DNA of 41,072 nt. Origin: DATIXD01 sp035518875 (lineage in GTDB: Bacteria > Pseudomonadota > Gammaproteobacteria > Methylococcales > Methylococcaceae). The translations under genes and the position numbers were made by a program. Positions 1 through 9,700 of this stretch are shown one piece after another (position 1 is the stretch's first letter; every line of letters begins with the position of its first letter). The stretch spans positions 1 through 41,072 of the forward strand of contig DATIXD010000014.1 in NCBI GenBank assembly GCA_035518875.1, given 5' to 3'. The notes under the pieces are model-generated. The model worked only from the letters and a program-made list of their open reading frames with translations, made no database searches and was not told the DNA's origin.

Positions 1-1
1 G

Positions 2-616
2 GTCGAACCTAAGGTTCTGTTGCTGGACGAGCCGTTCGGCGCGCTGGATGCCAAGGTGAGACAGGAGCTCCGTCGCTGGCTCCGGCGGCTCCACGACGAG
101 ATCCGCGTCACGAGCGTCTTCGTCACCCACGACCAGGAGGAAGCGCTGGAGGTGGCCGACCGCGTGGTGGTGATGAACGGGGGCCGGATCGAGCAGATCG
201 GTTCGCCCGAGGAAATTTACCACCACCCTGCCAATCCCTTCGTTATTCAGTTTCTCGGCAAGGTGAATCTTTTTCACGGGCGGGTTCACGGCGGGCGCGC
301 GCGAATTGGTCCGGTTGAGGTGGAGATGCCCGAGCATGCCGCGGTACAGGACACCCCGGCGGTAGGGTACGTGCGGCCCCATGAAATCGAGATCGAACGG
401 ACGACGCCGGACCGTCGTGCGGTCCGGGCGCTCATCTCCGACATTCACCCGGTCGGGCCCGTGGTCCGTCTGGAATTGATTCGGCAGGACGACGGGGAGC
501 GGATCGACGTGGAATTGGCGCGGGAGCGCTACCACGAGATGAAATTTGAGAAGGGCGAAGAGGTCTTCATCCGACCCCGAAACCTGAGGATCTTTCTGAA
601 GGACAACCCGCCGTAA
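2..616 (+). CDS. cysA: Sulfate/thiosulfate import ATP-binding protein, C-terminal part (5' end outside window)
   Basis: This is the last 204 residues of an ABC-transporter ATPase that powers uptake of sulfate or thiosulfate at the inner membrane. The reading frame is open from base 2, so the gene starts before the window. Visible parts are the Walker B/D-loop (LLLDEPFGALD), the H-loop (VTHDQEEA) and then a TOBE-type regulatory domain with the run VGYVRPHEIEIER. The stretch RRWLRRLHDE and NPFVIQFLGKVNLFHGRV are typical of CysA rather than of spermidine or maltose ATPases. Walker A and the signature motif are upstream and not seen. The permease partners would be expected upstream. The assignment to sulfate comes from sequence resemblance recalled from the family. 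Confidence 0.85.
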   Translation, partial: VEPKVLLLDEPFGALDAKVRQELRRWLRRLHDEIRVTSVFVTHDQEEALEVADRVVVMNGGRIEQIGSPEEIYHHPANPFVIQFLGKVNLFHGRVHGGRARIGPVEVEMPEHAAVQDTPAVGYVRPHEIEIERTTPDRRAVRALISDIHPVGPVVRLELIRQDDGERIDVELARERYHEMKFEKGEEVFIRPRNLRIFLKDNPP

Positions 617-997
617 TCCGAAAAAGTAAGCGGCCGCGAAGCGCGCCCTAAGGCTTCGTTGCCTCACAAGTGATCAAATTCAGTCCAACGCGAATATATG
701 GGGCCTGGTCTTTGCTTTGGCAAATTGCACTTGCAAAGCCCAATCAAAATATGATAAATCGCTCTCACACCTGAAGTTGATTGAACCATGAACTGTTTCA
801 TCCTAATCATTCGAAACGTTCTGAACACCCTCTAATTAATCCAACACACGCCAATAAAGGCAACTCCCTCAGTATCTCCCCCTCCGTCCACCCTCACCAC
901 CGTATAACGACTAAAAAACCATCTTTCGACCATAACTCACCAAGGACTTTGCTGTTTCCGCCGTAGTATCTTCCCTCTCCATAAGGAGGGATAAACC
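617..997. other. Intergenic stretch without a supported gene
   Basis: About 380 bases between the cysA-like gene and a small Cys-rich gene. A short open frame at 781-966 has no ribosome site and an odd composition (many His, Pro, Ser), so I do not call it. A weak inverted repeat CGAAGC/GCTTCG (637-642 and 653-658) follows the cysA stop but lacks a T-run. A good ribosome site AAGGAGGG at 983-990 belongs to the next gene. Confidence 0.5.
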
Positions 998-1246
998 GTG
1001 TACGAGTGCCGTTGCGTGGCGGATGGGAAGAAGCTGGCCGAGATGGCGAGGCCCCCGCTGCCGGATCTTACCTATCGCTACCGCTGCCGCTGCGGACGGG
1101 ATCGAACAGTTCCCGCCTCCGTTGATTCTGTAACCCATCGAATCATTGCGCGGGACATTTGCGTCTGCGGGCAAAAGCTCGTCGAGTTTCTCGGCCATCT
1201 GGTCCGGATCAAGTGCAGGGCCTGCAAGGCCATACAGAAGTTTTAA
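998..1246 (+). CDS. Small Cys-rich zinc-ribbon-like protein, Com-like C-terminus
   Basis: An 82-residue protein starting at GTG 998, chosen because AAGGAGGG (983-990) sits seven bases upstream. It has four Cys pairs: CRC near residue 4, CRC near residue 30, CVC near residue 53 and CRAC near residue 74. The last two pairs, separated by about 20 residues (ICVCGQK ... IKCRACK), resemble the single zinc ribbon of phage Mu Com, a small RNA-binding translational activator. Function here is unknown; metal binding is inferred from the Cys spacing. It is followed by a strong terminator at 1294-1328, so it is probably a single-gene transcript. Confidence 0.65.
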   Translation: MYECRCVADGKKLAEMARPPLPDLTYRYRCRCGRDRTVPASVDSVTHRIIARDICVCGQKLVEFLGHLVRIKCRACKAIQKF

Positions 1247-1293
1247 CCCGCAGTTCACACCGTAAAGGAAAAGCTCCGAGGCTCCCTGAGAAG

Positions 1294-1328
1294 CCCGTGA
1301 GGTCACCGGCGTGACCCACGGGTTTTTT
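1294..1328 (+). terminator. Rho-independent terminator
   Basis: The arms CCCGTGAGGTCAC and GTGACCCACGGG pair over 12 positions with one bulged A and a four-base loop (CGGC), followed directly by TTTTTT. It lies about 50 bases after the stop of the Cys-rich gene. Confidence 0.9.
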
Positions 1329-1354
1329 CTTGGCCGTAAGGCCAGGGAGCCGGC

Positions 1355-1513
1355 TTGGAGGAAATTCGGAAGCTCGACGAGGCTCTTGAAAAAGAGATCG
1401 CCTCAGAGCCATTCATCCAATCCTATGAGGATATCCGAAAGAAGCATCCCGCAATCCGTCCCTTTCAAACGCCGGGCGACCTGATTGCATTTCTCCACGT
1501 AGCAAATGGTTGA
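1355..1513 (+). CDS. Small hypothetical protein (52 aa, TTG start)
   Basis: A short frame begins at TTG 1355 with AGGGAG (1344-1349) five bases upstream; an in-frame stop at 1337-1339 shows it cannot extend further back. The product begins LEEIRKLDEALEKEIASE and ends LIAFLHVANG, with normal soluble-protein composition and a charged helical first half. It starts just behind the terminator of the previous gene. I do not recognise the family; it could be a remnant of a larger gene. Its coding character rests on the ribosome site and amino-acid composition only. Confidence 0.5.
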   Translation: MEEIRKLDEALEKEIASEPFIQSYEDIRKKHPAIRPFQTPGDLIAFLHVANG

Positions 1514-1657
1514 ATGCGTTCAATCAAAAGGAGTAGATTATAACGAGCATTCGGCCTAACGCGGAGGGTGTCTCGCGAGAACCATATCGCGGGTGATTTT
1601 GCCCCCCTTCCGCCATCATCCCGGCGAAAACCAAGAAAGGATTGATGGAGAGGATGA

Positions 1658-2794
1658 ATGATCGGAATTCTGAAACTTGCCTATAAACTGCTGGTCAGCG
1701 ATCGGGCGAAATTCTCAGCCCTGATTGTCGGTATCGCATTTGCCGTATTCTTAATGGTACAGGTGACCTCCCTGTTTTCCGGGATCCTGTCCAGATCTGC
1801 CGCCACCGTTACAAATATCGGAGCCAAAATCTGGGTGATGGACCCGGCAGTGAATACCGTGGCCAACACCATCCCGATGCCGGATTATGTTCTGGATTAC
1901 GTGCGCAGCATCAACGGGGTCAAATACGCCGTGCCATTGTATTCCGGTGTGGCCCTGGTGAAGCTCCGGAACGGTATCTATCAAGCGGCCACCGTGATCG
2001 GGCTGGACGACGCCAGTCTGTACGGAAGGCCGGAGCTCCTGGCGGGACAAATTGAAGACATCTATGCCGAGAACGCGTTTATCGTTGTCAAGGATGCGGA
2101 GTTCAAAAAGCTCGGAAATCCGGAGGTCGGTTCGGAATTTGAAATCAACGACCACCGGGGAGTGGTCGTCGGGATTGCCAAAGTTCCGGTCAGCGGGTTG
2201 TTTGGAATTCCGACACTCTACACGACTTATAAAAGAGCCATTGAGTATATCCCGTCGATGAGATATACGGCCGCCTACATTATGGTCGAGCCGAAAAACG
2301 ACGAGGTCATACCTTACATCGAAAAACAAGTGGAAAAACTTGGCTACCGGGCATTGACGAAGGAAGAGTTTGTCCAAAAAATCAGCGATTTTTATATATT
2401 CCAAACCGGTCTCGGAACGAATTTATTCATCATGACGATCATCAGCTTCATCGTGGGGTTATCGATCTCGGGGCAAACGTTTTACACCTTTATCCTGGAG
2501 AATCTTGAGAAATTCGGCGCATTAAAGGCGATCGGGGCTAAAGGACACGAACTGATTTATATGATTCTGTTTCAAGCGACGTTTACGGGTTTAACCGGCT
2601 ACGGACTTGGAGTCGGCCTGTGCACTCTATTAATCACCCTTGCCAAGCTGAGATTACCGGACTATGCCGCTACGATTCGGTACGGAAACCTTGGGTTTGC
2701 ATTGTTCATGGTCCTCATCATTATCGCCGCTTCAAGTTATATCGGGATCCGGAAGGTCATCAAGATCGAACCCTTTGATATCTTCCGAGGATAA
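1658..2794 (+). CDS. ABC exporter permease, FtsX/DevC-like
   Basis: A 378-residue inner-membrane permease of the FtsX/MacB superfamily. One N-terminal membrane segment (about residues 20-42) is followed by a periplasmic domain of about 200 residues and then three membrane segments at about 255-280, 300-330 and 345-365, the usual FtsX layout. The C-terminal run LENLEKFGALKAIGAKGHEL is the FtsX cytoplasmic-loop motif. The start at ATG 1658 has GGAGAGG at 1647-1653. It overlaps or abuts the ATPase and adaptor genes downstream, matching DevC of the DevBCA glycolipid exporter in cyanobacteria, a family also found widely in other Gram-negatives. The substrate cannot be read from the sequence. Confidence 0.88.
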   Translation: MIGILKLAYKLLVSDRAKFSALIVGIAFAVFLMVQVTSLFSGILSRSAATVTNIGAKIWVMDPAVNTVANTIPMPDYVLDYVRSINGVKYAVPLYSGVALVKLRNGIYQAATVIGLDDASLYGRPELLAGQIEDIYAENAFIVVKDAEFKKLGNPEVGSEFEINDHRGVVVGIAKVPVSGLFGIPTLYTTYKRAIEYIPSMRYTAAYIMVEPKNDEVIPYIEKQVEKLGYRALTKEEFVQKISDFYIFQTGLGTNLFIMTIISFIVGLSISGQTFYTFILENLEKFGALKAIGAKGHELIYMILFQATFTGLTGYGLGVGLCTLLITLAKLRLPDYAATIRYGNLGFALFMVLIIIAASSYIGIRKVIKIEPFDIFRG

Positions 2795-2795
2795 C

Positions 2796-3500
2796 TTGGC
2801 TAATTTAGCGGTAAAAGCGGATCAACTGGTGAAATGGTTCGGGGAAGATGAAGCCAGAACCTTTGCGGTGAGGGAGGCCAGCTTTGAAGCCTACTTTGGG
2901 GAGATGCTTTACATCGTCGGGCCGTCGGGAAGCGGCAAAACCACTCTGTTGAGCATGATTTCCGGTATTCTGAGACCAAATTCGGGATCCGTTGTGGTTG
3001 AGGAGAAGGAGCTCTGGAAACTGACCAGCCAGCAGATTGCGGAATTCAGGCTCAATAGAATCGGATTTGTGTTTCAGGATTATCATCTGTTTCCGAGACT
3101 GACCACCGTTGAAAATGTGGCCATTCCCCTGATCTTAAAGAAGCAGGACTGGAATGAAGCGATCAGGCTGGCCGATGAATGTTTGGACGTGGTCGGGCTG
3201 AAGGACAGAGCTCACCTCCCTCCGGTCAAATTAAGCGGCGGAGAGCAGCAACGGGTGGCGATTGCAAGGGCCATTGCCGGACGTCCGGATATTCTGGTCT
3301 TTGACGAGCCGACCGCATCCTTGGACGGGGACACGGGTCGGAAAATTGTCGAATTTATCAAAAGGAATATTCTGAATGACCGACGTTCCATTATCATTGT
3401 GACCCATGATGACCGGATCTATGAGTTTTCCGACCGAATATTGAAGATGGAAGATGGAAAGATTACGGGGGTCATCAAGGGAGGTTCCGGTGAGAAATAG
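2796..3500 (+). CDS. ABC exporter ATP-binding protein, DevA/LolD/MacB-like
   Basis: A 234-residue ATPase that would energise the preceding FtsX-like permease. Walker A (GPSGSGKTT), Q-loop (FVFQDYHLF), signature (LSGGEQQRVAIARA), Walker B with catalytic Glu (ILVFDEPTASLD) and H-loop (IIIVTHDDRI) are all present. I place the start at TTG 2796, one base after the permease stop and five bases after GAGG (2787-2790); a longer open frame from 2664 would overlap the permease by 130 bases and has no family support. Its 3' end overlaps the adaptor gene by 11 bases, so the genes are probably translationally coupled. Confidence 0.9.
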   Translation: MANLAVKADQLVKWFGEDEARTFAVREASFEAYFGEMLYIVGPSGSGKTTLLSMISGILRPNSGSVVVEEKELWKLTSQQIAEFRLNRIGFVFQDYHLFPRLTTVENVAIPLILKKQDWNEAIRLADECLDVVGLKDRAHLPPVKLSGGEQQRVAIARAIAGRPDILVFDEPTASLDGDTGRKIVEFIKRNILNDRRSIIIVTHDDRIYEFSDRILKMEDGKITGVIKGGSGEK

Positions 3501-4575
3501 GCTGTTACTCTATTTGGCCATCGTCGGGGTCCTGGCCGGTTTGGTCAGCGCCTTCCTATACGGCATTCAAAAAAAACCGCTGCCTCCGGTGTTCGAGCCG
3601 GCCAAGAACCCTTACGAAAAAGGCATCTATGTCAACGGCATTATCGAGAGCTACCAATCGCACGGAGAAAACATCAACATCTTCCCCGAAGTATCGGGAA
3701 GGATCACGCAAATTCTGGTGGCCGAAGGGGATGTCGTTCACAAGGGAGCCCCGCTGATCAAGATCGATGACTCGGTTCAAAAGGCGACCGCCGATCAGCA
3801 GAAGTCTCAAGCCGAGGCGGCCCAATCCTTAGTAGAAGAGCTCAAGGCCCAGCCGAGAAAAGAAAACCTGGAGGTGGCCGCGGCCCAGGTGGAGTTGGCC
3901 CGAGCCAACCTGAAAACCGCGCAGGACACATTGGCCAAGCAGATGAGGTCCTTCGAATTGGACCCGCAATCCGTGAGCAAAGACACCCTTGATACTGCGG
4001 TGAATGCGGCCACCGCGGCGAATGCAAACCTTGAGGTTGCTCAAAAGCAGTTTGAACTCATCAAAGCCGGCGCTTGGAGCTACGACATCCAAAACCAGGA
4101 AAAACAGTACAACGCCCTGGCCAAGGCCTACATGTCCTCCACTGCGTTATTGGCCAAATATACCATTACGGCGCCTTCGGACGGGGTGATTTTATCCATC
4201 AACGCCTCGGTCGGCAGCTACATATCCTCGCAAGGGGCCTATGGAACCTATACGCAGGGATTCGGACCCGTGATTGTCATGGGGAACTCAGAGGCCTATA
4301 TGGGCGTTCGATGTTATATCGATGAGATACTCATCCACCGACTGCCTCAGGCCTCCCAGATAAACGCCCGGATGTTCATTCGAGGCACCGAGGTCAGCAT
4401 TCCTCTGGAATATGTCCGTGTGCAGCCGTATGTGTCGCCCAAGATTGAGCTGTCGAATCAAAGGACCGAAAGGGTGGATGTGCGGGTCCTGCCGATAATC
4501 TTCAAATTCGAGCAGCCCAAGGATATTCATTTGTATCCCGGTCAGTTAGTGGACGTCTACATCGGAGAGAAATGA
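3490..4575 (+). CDS. Periplasmic adaptor (membrane fusion) protein, DevB/HlyD-like
   Basis: A 361-residue adaptor linking the inner-membrane ABC exporter to the outer-membrane channel. After an N-terminal membrane anchor (LLLYLAIVGVLAGLVSAFLY) comes a first half lipoyl segment (GRITQILVAEGDVVHKGAPL), a long alpha-helical hairpin (about residues 100-225) and the second half lipoyl segment (YTITAPSDGVILSINASVGSYI), then a beta-barrel region. GTG 3490 is preferred because AAGGGAGG at 3477-3484 precedes it by five bases; the frame itself is open from 3454. The stop overlaps the next start as ATGA, indicating coupled translation. Confidence 0.88.
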   Translation: MRNRLLLYLAIVGVLAGLVSAFLYGIQKKPLPPVFEPAKNPYEKGIYVNGIIESYQSHGENINIFPEVSGRITQILVAEGDVVHKGAPLIKIDDSVQKATADQQKSQAEAAQSLVEELKAQPRKENLEVAAAQVELARANLKTAQDTLAKQMRSFELDPQSVSKDTLDTAVNAATAANANLEVAQKQFELIKAGAWSYDIQNQEKQYNALAKAYMSSTALLAKYTITAPSDGVILSINASVGSYISSQGAYGTYTQGFGPVIVMGNSEAYMGVRCYIDEILIHRLPQASQINARMFIRGTEVSIPLEYVRVQPYVSPKIELSNQRTERVDVRVLPIIFKFEQPKDIHLYPGQLVDVYIGEK

Positions 4576-6098
4576 ACCGCAACCGTGGTCTGCGGAAGGC
4601 CTCGATGAAAACCATCGCCCCGGCGGATGGAACACGAACAATAATAAAAGGGGCCTGCCTACTTGCGGTCGCCCTGCTGTCGGCCGCAGGGTGTTCTGTA
4701 GGGCCGGACTTTGTTCGTCCCAAGCCGCCCCCCGTTGACCGCTATACCCATGGAGAAGAGCCGACCGCAACCATTTCTGCAGAAGGTCAGGCCCAGCGCT
4801 TTGAATCGGGCGGTAAGGTTGCCGCGGATTGGTGGCGCTTTTTTAATTCCGCAAAACTCGACCTCCTGATTAATCAGGCAATCACGGAGAACCCGGACCT
4901 CCAGGCCGCACAGGCTCGGCTGCACCAAAGCCAAAACATCCTCCTGGCCGGTTACGGAGTGTTTTATCCGCAAGTCGACGCCAATCTGGGCGCCACGCGC
5001 CAGAAGTTCTCTCCGGTCCGCTTTGGAAGCAGCACTTCAAGCAGCATATTCAATCTCTATACACTGAGCGCAACAGTCGGCTATTCTCTCGACCTGTTTG
5101 GAGGCAATCGCCGCGCCGTAGAAAGTCTGAAAGCCCAGGTGGACTTCCAACGCGATACGGTCCTGGCGACTTACCTTGCCCTGTCCGGAAACATTGTTAA
5201 TACCGTTATCGCTCAGGCGGCCTACCTTGCACAGATTAAGGCAACCGAGGAAATCATCGGCTTGCTGAAGGAACAAATCCGGATTACGGAAGTCCAGGCG
5301 CAAGCGGGCACCGTTCCGTATCTGAACGTCCTCAGCCTTCAAACACAACAGGCGGCCACGGAAGCCACCCTCCCGCCGCTCGAGCAGAAGCTCAGCCAGA
5401 CCGAGCATCTGCTGGCCACGCTGCTCGGTCGCGTGCCCGCGGAAGCGGACCCGGTACAGATCGAGCTGACCGATTTGACGCTTCCGGATAACCTGCCCAT
5501 CACCCTTCCATCCGATTTGGTCCGCCAACGTCCCGATATCCTCGCCTCCGAGGCCCTGTTGCACAGCACCAGCGCCAATATCGGCGTGGCCACGGCAGCG
5601 TTATTCCCGAGCTTCACGTTGAATGGAGGTTATGGTCTGAACAGCAACTCCACCTCGGACCTCTTCAAGAGCTCGAGCAGCTTCTGGAGTATCGGTGCAA
5701 ACCTCACGGCTCCGCTGTTCCACGGCGGGACGTTATGGTTTGAGCGCAAAGCGGCCATGGACGCTTACCAGCAGTCCCTGGCCAACTATCGTCAGTCCGT
5801 CCTCGGCGCGTTCGCCCAGGTGGCCGATACCCTCCGGGCCCTGGAACATGACGCCGAGACGGTGCGGGCCGAAGCTCAAGCCCTCGAGGCCTCGGAACAC
5901 GCATTACGAATTGTGAAGGCCAACTACGAGGCTGGCGTTGCCAGTTACTTACAAATCCTTGTCGCCAACGATCAGTACCATCAGGCGAGGATCGGCTTCC
6001 TTCAGGCGCATGCCCAGCGGCTACAGGATACGGTGGCCCTTTTTGTCGCCCTGGGAGGAGGGTGGTGGGATGGTCAATTCATGCCGGGGGATAAGTAA
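4572..6098 (+). CDS. Outer-membrane efflux lipoprotein, NodT family
   Basis: A 508-residue TolC-like outer-membrane channel subunit. The N-terminus has a lipoprotein signal ending LLSAAGC, then SVGPDFVRPKPP, the usual start of mature NodT/OprM proteins. The two OEP repeats are visible, including WWRFFNSAKLDLLINQAITENPDLQAA and DLVRQRPDILASEALLHSTSANIGVATAALFPS. With the three genes upstream it completes a tripartite exporter. RND systems usually own such channels; here it is paired with an ABC pump. The start overlaps the adaptor stop by four bases (ATGA). No terminator is obvious behind it. Confidence 0.92.
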   Translation: MNRNRGLRKASMKTIAPADGTRTIIKGACLLAVALLSAAGCSVGPDFVRPKPPPVDRYTHGEEPTATISAEGQAQRFESGGKVAADWWRFFNSAKLDLLINQAITENPDLQAAQARLHQSQNILLAGYGVFYPQVDANLGATRQKFSPVRFGSSTSSSIFNLYTLSATVGYSLDLFGGNRRAVESLKAQVDFQRDTVLATYLALSGNIVNTVIAQAAYLAQIKATEEIIGLLKEQIRITEVQAQAGTVPYLNVLSLQTQQAATEATLPPLEQKLSQTEHLLATLLGRVPAEADPVQIELTDLTLPDNLPITLPSDLVRQRPDILASEALLHSTSANIGVATAALFPSFTLNGGYGLNSNSTSDLFKSSSSFWSIGANLTAPLFHGGTLWFERKAAMDAYQQSLANYRQSVLGAFAQVADTLRALEHDAETVRAEAQALEASEHALRIVKANYEAGVASYLQILVANDQYHQARIGFLQAHAQRLQDTVALFVALGGGWWDGQFMPGDK

Positions 6099-6779
6099 CA
6101 TGCCATTCGAATGGAATCAAGGTTATCCCATCCCAAGCTGAAATGTAAGAACCAATGACTTTAACCATTATGAAAAGCATCATGGATCATAATGGGAAAA
6201 GGCGTGACTATGTGACGTCTGGAAATTCCTGCGATACAGGGGCGGGAGATCATCCGCAGCTCTGATGTCTAACTTTACTTCCGAACACCCGGTAGTCTCC
6301 AATTACTGTGAACGCTTACCAACTCCGCGAATAAATCAATCCTCTTCCCAAAATCAAAATCGTATTGACTTCGCAAGAGGTTCTGGTAAAACTACGGATC
6401 GGCTTCGTAATCAGCAGGTCGGTGGTTCAATCCCACTCGCCGGCTCCATTATTTCAACGAGTTACTGTTCACCCCAACCGCACCATCCGCCGATTGTGCC
6501 AAAATTGTGTCAGGTGGCCTCTTCGTCTCAAGGATTTCTACTCCTTCCCGAAGGCTTTCCGGATAATGATGCGCATACCAATGTGTGCATTTGTGTTGCA
6601 TATAGGCATCTATTTATGTTAGCATTTTCGCCTTATTTAAGAAGTGACGTGGTTGGGGTTTATATTCACAATTTTTATGCGTTGAGACTTGGCTTTTCCT
6701 GATAAAGCCACTGTACCCACCCACCTCAAGCCAACACTCGTTCTCCGATTGAGTGTCCATCCCCGAATGGGAGGTCATC
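6099..6779. other. Gene-poor junction region holding a tRNA-like fragment
   Basis: About 680 bases separate the efflux operon from the sigma-54 activator. Open frames here (6265-6702, 6365-6622) overlap each other, lack ribosome sites and run through a tRNA-like 3' half, so I reject them. The only structured item is the tRNA fragment at 6404-6448. GGGAGGT at 6769-6775 is the ribosome site of the activator. Confidence 0.55.
6404..6448 (+). pseudogene. 3' half of a tRNA gene (probably tRNA-Thr), possible att scar
   Basis: The segment reads as the 3' part of a tRNA: anticodon loop and 3' arm TTCGTAATCAGC, a variable region, a T-arm GGTGG-TTCAATC-CCACT (five pairs with one G-U), the acceptor 3' strand CGCCGGC, T73 and an encoded CCA. 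The upstream sequence has no matching acceptor strand (GCCGGCG expected) and no left anticodon arm, so only the 3' half is present. The loop would give anticodon CGU (Thr). Such 3' tRNA copies are typical of attachment sites of integrating elements; no integrase is in the window. Confidence 0.65.
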
Positions 6780-9700
6780 ATGGGGACGACCCACAACAAT
6801 AAAACAGACCAACGTTCCACGAGGGATCCGCTTCGTATTGTCCCAGACGCCATTCCTACACCGGCCATAAGCGCCCTGCCTGACGGCTCTATCGATTTTA
6901 TCAATCAACGTTGGCTCGAATATTTAGGCCTCGCGTTGGAGGATGTGCGGGGTTGGGGCTGGACGACTGCCATTCATCCCGAAGACATTGAAGGGTTCGT
7001 GGCCGAGTGGCGAGCGGCCATAGCGGCCGGTGAATCTATCGAGAAGGTAGCACGCTTTCGACGCTTTGACGGGGAATATCGCCGGTTTCTAATCCGTATC
7101 GACCCGTTGCGGGATGAACAGGAACGGATCATTCGATGGCACGGTACACGGATTGACATTGAAGATCGGAGGCAAGCGGAGGAGAAGTTCAAGGCGCTGT
7201 TAGAGTCCGCACGGGATGCAATGGTTATTATAAATGAAGAAGGGAAGATTCTCAGTGTCAATTCGCAGATGGAGAAGCTGTTCCGCTACGGAAGGGAAGA
7301 GCTATATGGACAGACCGTTGAGATGCTCATCCCCGATCGATATCGCGGCAGGCATCTCGGCCACCGAACGGCCTATATTCAGAAACCGAAGACACGGGCG
7401 ATGGGCGCGGGTTTAGAGCTTTATGGGTTGCGCAAGGATGGGATTGAATTCCCGATTGATATCAGCCTGAGTCCGCTGAATACTGAAGAAGGCGTTATGG
7501 TCACTGCTGCCATCCGCGATATCACGGAGCGCAAAAAAGTCGAGGAAGCGCTGCAACGAAGCGCTGACCATCTTCGACTTGTCATCGATACCATCCCCGG
7601 ACTGGTATGGAGCGCTTTGCCAAACGGTCACGTAGACTTCGTCAATCAACGTTGGCGTGAATACACGGGTCTTACACTCGATCAGGCCATCGGCTGGGGT
7701 TGGCGAACGGCCTTTCATCCCGAGGACCTTCCAGGGTTGGAGGGATATTGGCTGTCGTTAGTGGCCTCTGGAAAAGCCGGTAAGACGGTGGCGCGTTTTC
7801 GGAGGTTCGACGGCGTGTACCGTTGGGCCCTGTTCCTCGGAGTGCCGCTGCATGATGAAACGGGGAAACTGGTCAAGTGGTATGGACAGACCATCGACAT
7901 AGATGACCGCAAGCGGGCCGAAGAGGAGTTACGACGAAGCGAATTCTACCTCGCCGAAGGGCAGCGACTCGCCCATAGCGGGAGTTGGTCCTTCACAGCC
8001 GATGGAATGCGCGAATACTGGTCGGCGGAATGGTTTAACATTCTCGGTTTGGACCCGGCTCGTGGAGTACCCCCGATCCCGGAGTGGCTAAATATTGTGC
8101 ACCCTCATGATCGCGAACGCGTCAAAAGCGTCATCGAGAGAATGATTGAGAAAGGTGAAGGCTGCGACGAAAAGTATCGGATCCTGCACCCCCATCGAGG
8201 GGTGCGGTGGATACGAAGTGTTGGCATGCCCGTGTTCGAAAATGGAGTTCTTACACGTTTCGCCGGCACGAGCATGGATATCACCGAAGAGGAAATGCTG
8301 ACGCAGGAACTCATACGGAGCCGGGGATATCTGGCGCAAGCCCAGCGCGTGAGTCAGACTGGCAGGTTCGGCTGGGTTGTGCGCACTGGGGAAATTTTCT
8401 GGTCTGAGGAGACGTTTCGGATTTTTGAATACGATCCGGCCACTTGCCCGAAAATAGACCTAGTAATCCAGCGGGTACATCCGGATGACAGAGCTTTTGT
8501 CCGGAAGGTCATCGAGCGGACCTCCGAGGACGGAAGCGATATCGATATAGAGCATCGATTACTGATGCCGGACGGATCGGTCAAGCATGTCCATGTGGTG
8601 GCTCATGCCTCTCAATTTGAGTCGGGCCAACTCGAGTTTGTCGGGGCGGTGTCGGATGTCACCGCAGCCAAGAGGGCACAAGAGAGGATCCGGCAAAACG
8701 AAAGAGAATTTCGGCAGATCGTCGAGGCTATTCCTGGGCTCATCCTCGTTCTGACGCCGGATGGAAGACCTCTTTATGCGAATGGAATGTTGCTCGAGTA
8801 TACCGGTCTTACCCTGGAAGATGTTCAAGCGGACAACTTTTATGACCGTGTCTTTCATCCGGACGATTTGGAGAGGCTGCGGGACGAACGCCACCAGGCG
8901 CTTTTACGCGGTGTGCCGTTTGAACTGGTACAACGAGCCCGTGGGAAGGATGGTCAATACCGGTGGTTTCTAACGCGTTTTAATCCGGTGAGGGATGAAC
9001 AGGGACACGTCGTTCGCTGGTATGCTACCGGGACCGATATCGAGGATCGCAAGCAGGCGGAAGAGAGACTTAAGCACGAGAACGTGGCTCTGCGCGAAGA
9101 AATCGATAAGACATCGATGTTCGAGGAGATCGTGGGCGCGTCGCCGGCTCTGAAAGCCGTGCTTGCACGGATCGCCAAGGTCGCGCCGACGGATTCCGCC
9201 GTGCTGATCACGGGGGAGACCGGAACCGGCAAGGAACTGGCCGCGCGGGCCATCCACAAACGGTCGAAGCGCTCTTCGCGACCCTTTGTGAGTGTGAATT
9301 GTGCTTCAATTCCCGCACCCTTGATCGCCTCGGAATTATTCGGTCATGAGAAGGGAGCTTTCACGGGAGCCCTCAAGCGGCGCCTCGGCCGCTTCGAAAT
9401 GGCGGATGGAGGGACGATCTTCCTGGATGAAATCGGGGAGCTACCCGGGGAAACCCAGATTGCCCTCTTGCATGTGCTGCAGGAGCACGAATTTGAGCGT
9501 GTCGGTGGGAATCAAACAATACGGACCAACGTGCGCGTGATTTCCGCCACCAATCGTGACTTGAAGGCCGCCATTGAAGCTGGCACCTTTCGGAGCGATC
9601 TATTCTATCGGCTCAACGTGTTTCCCATTGAAATACCTCCTCTGCGAGAACGAAAAAAAGACATCCCCATTCTGGTCCAATACTTCATCGATCGCTACGC

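Noticed and set aside
719..735. TGGCA ... TTGCA upstream of the Cys-rich gene as a sigma-54 promoter
   Set aside because: The spacer is eight bases instead of six.
781..966. 61-codon open frame
   Set aside because: No ribosome site, skewed His/Pro/Ser composition, no family resemblance.
6573..6590. Sigma-54-like GTGCA-N6-TTGCA upstream of the six-PAS activator
   Set aside because: The invariant GG of the -24 element is not present (TG instead), and no dyad lies upstream.
6265..6702. 145-codon open frame before the activator
   Set aside because: It runs through the tRNA-like fragment, has no ribosome site and overlaps another frame of similar length.
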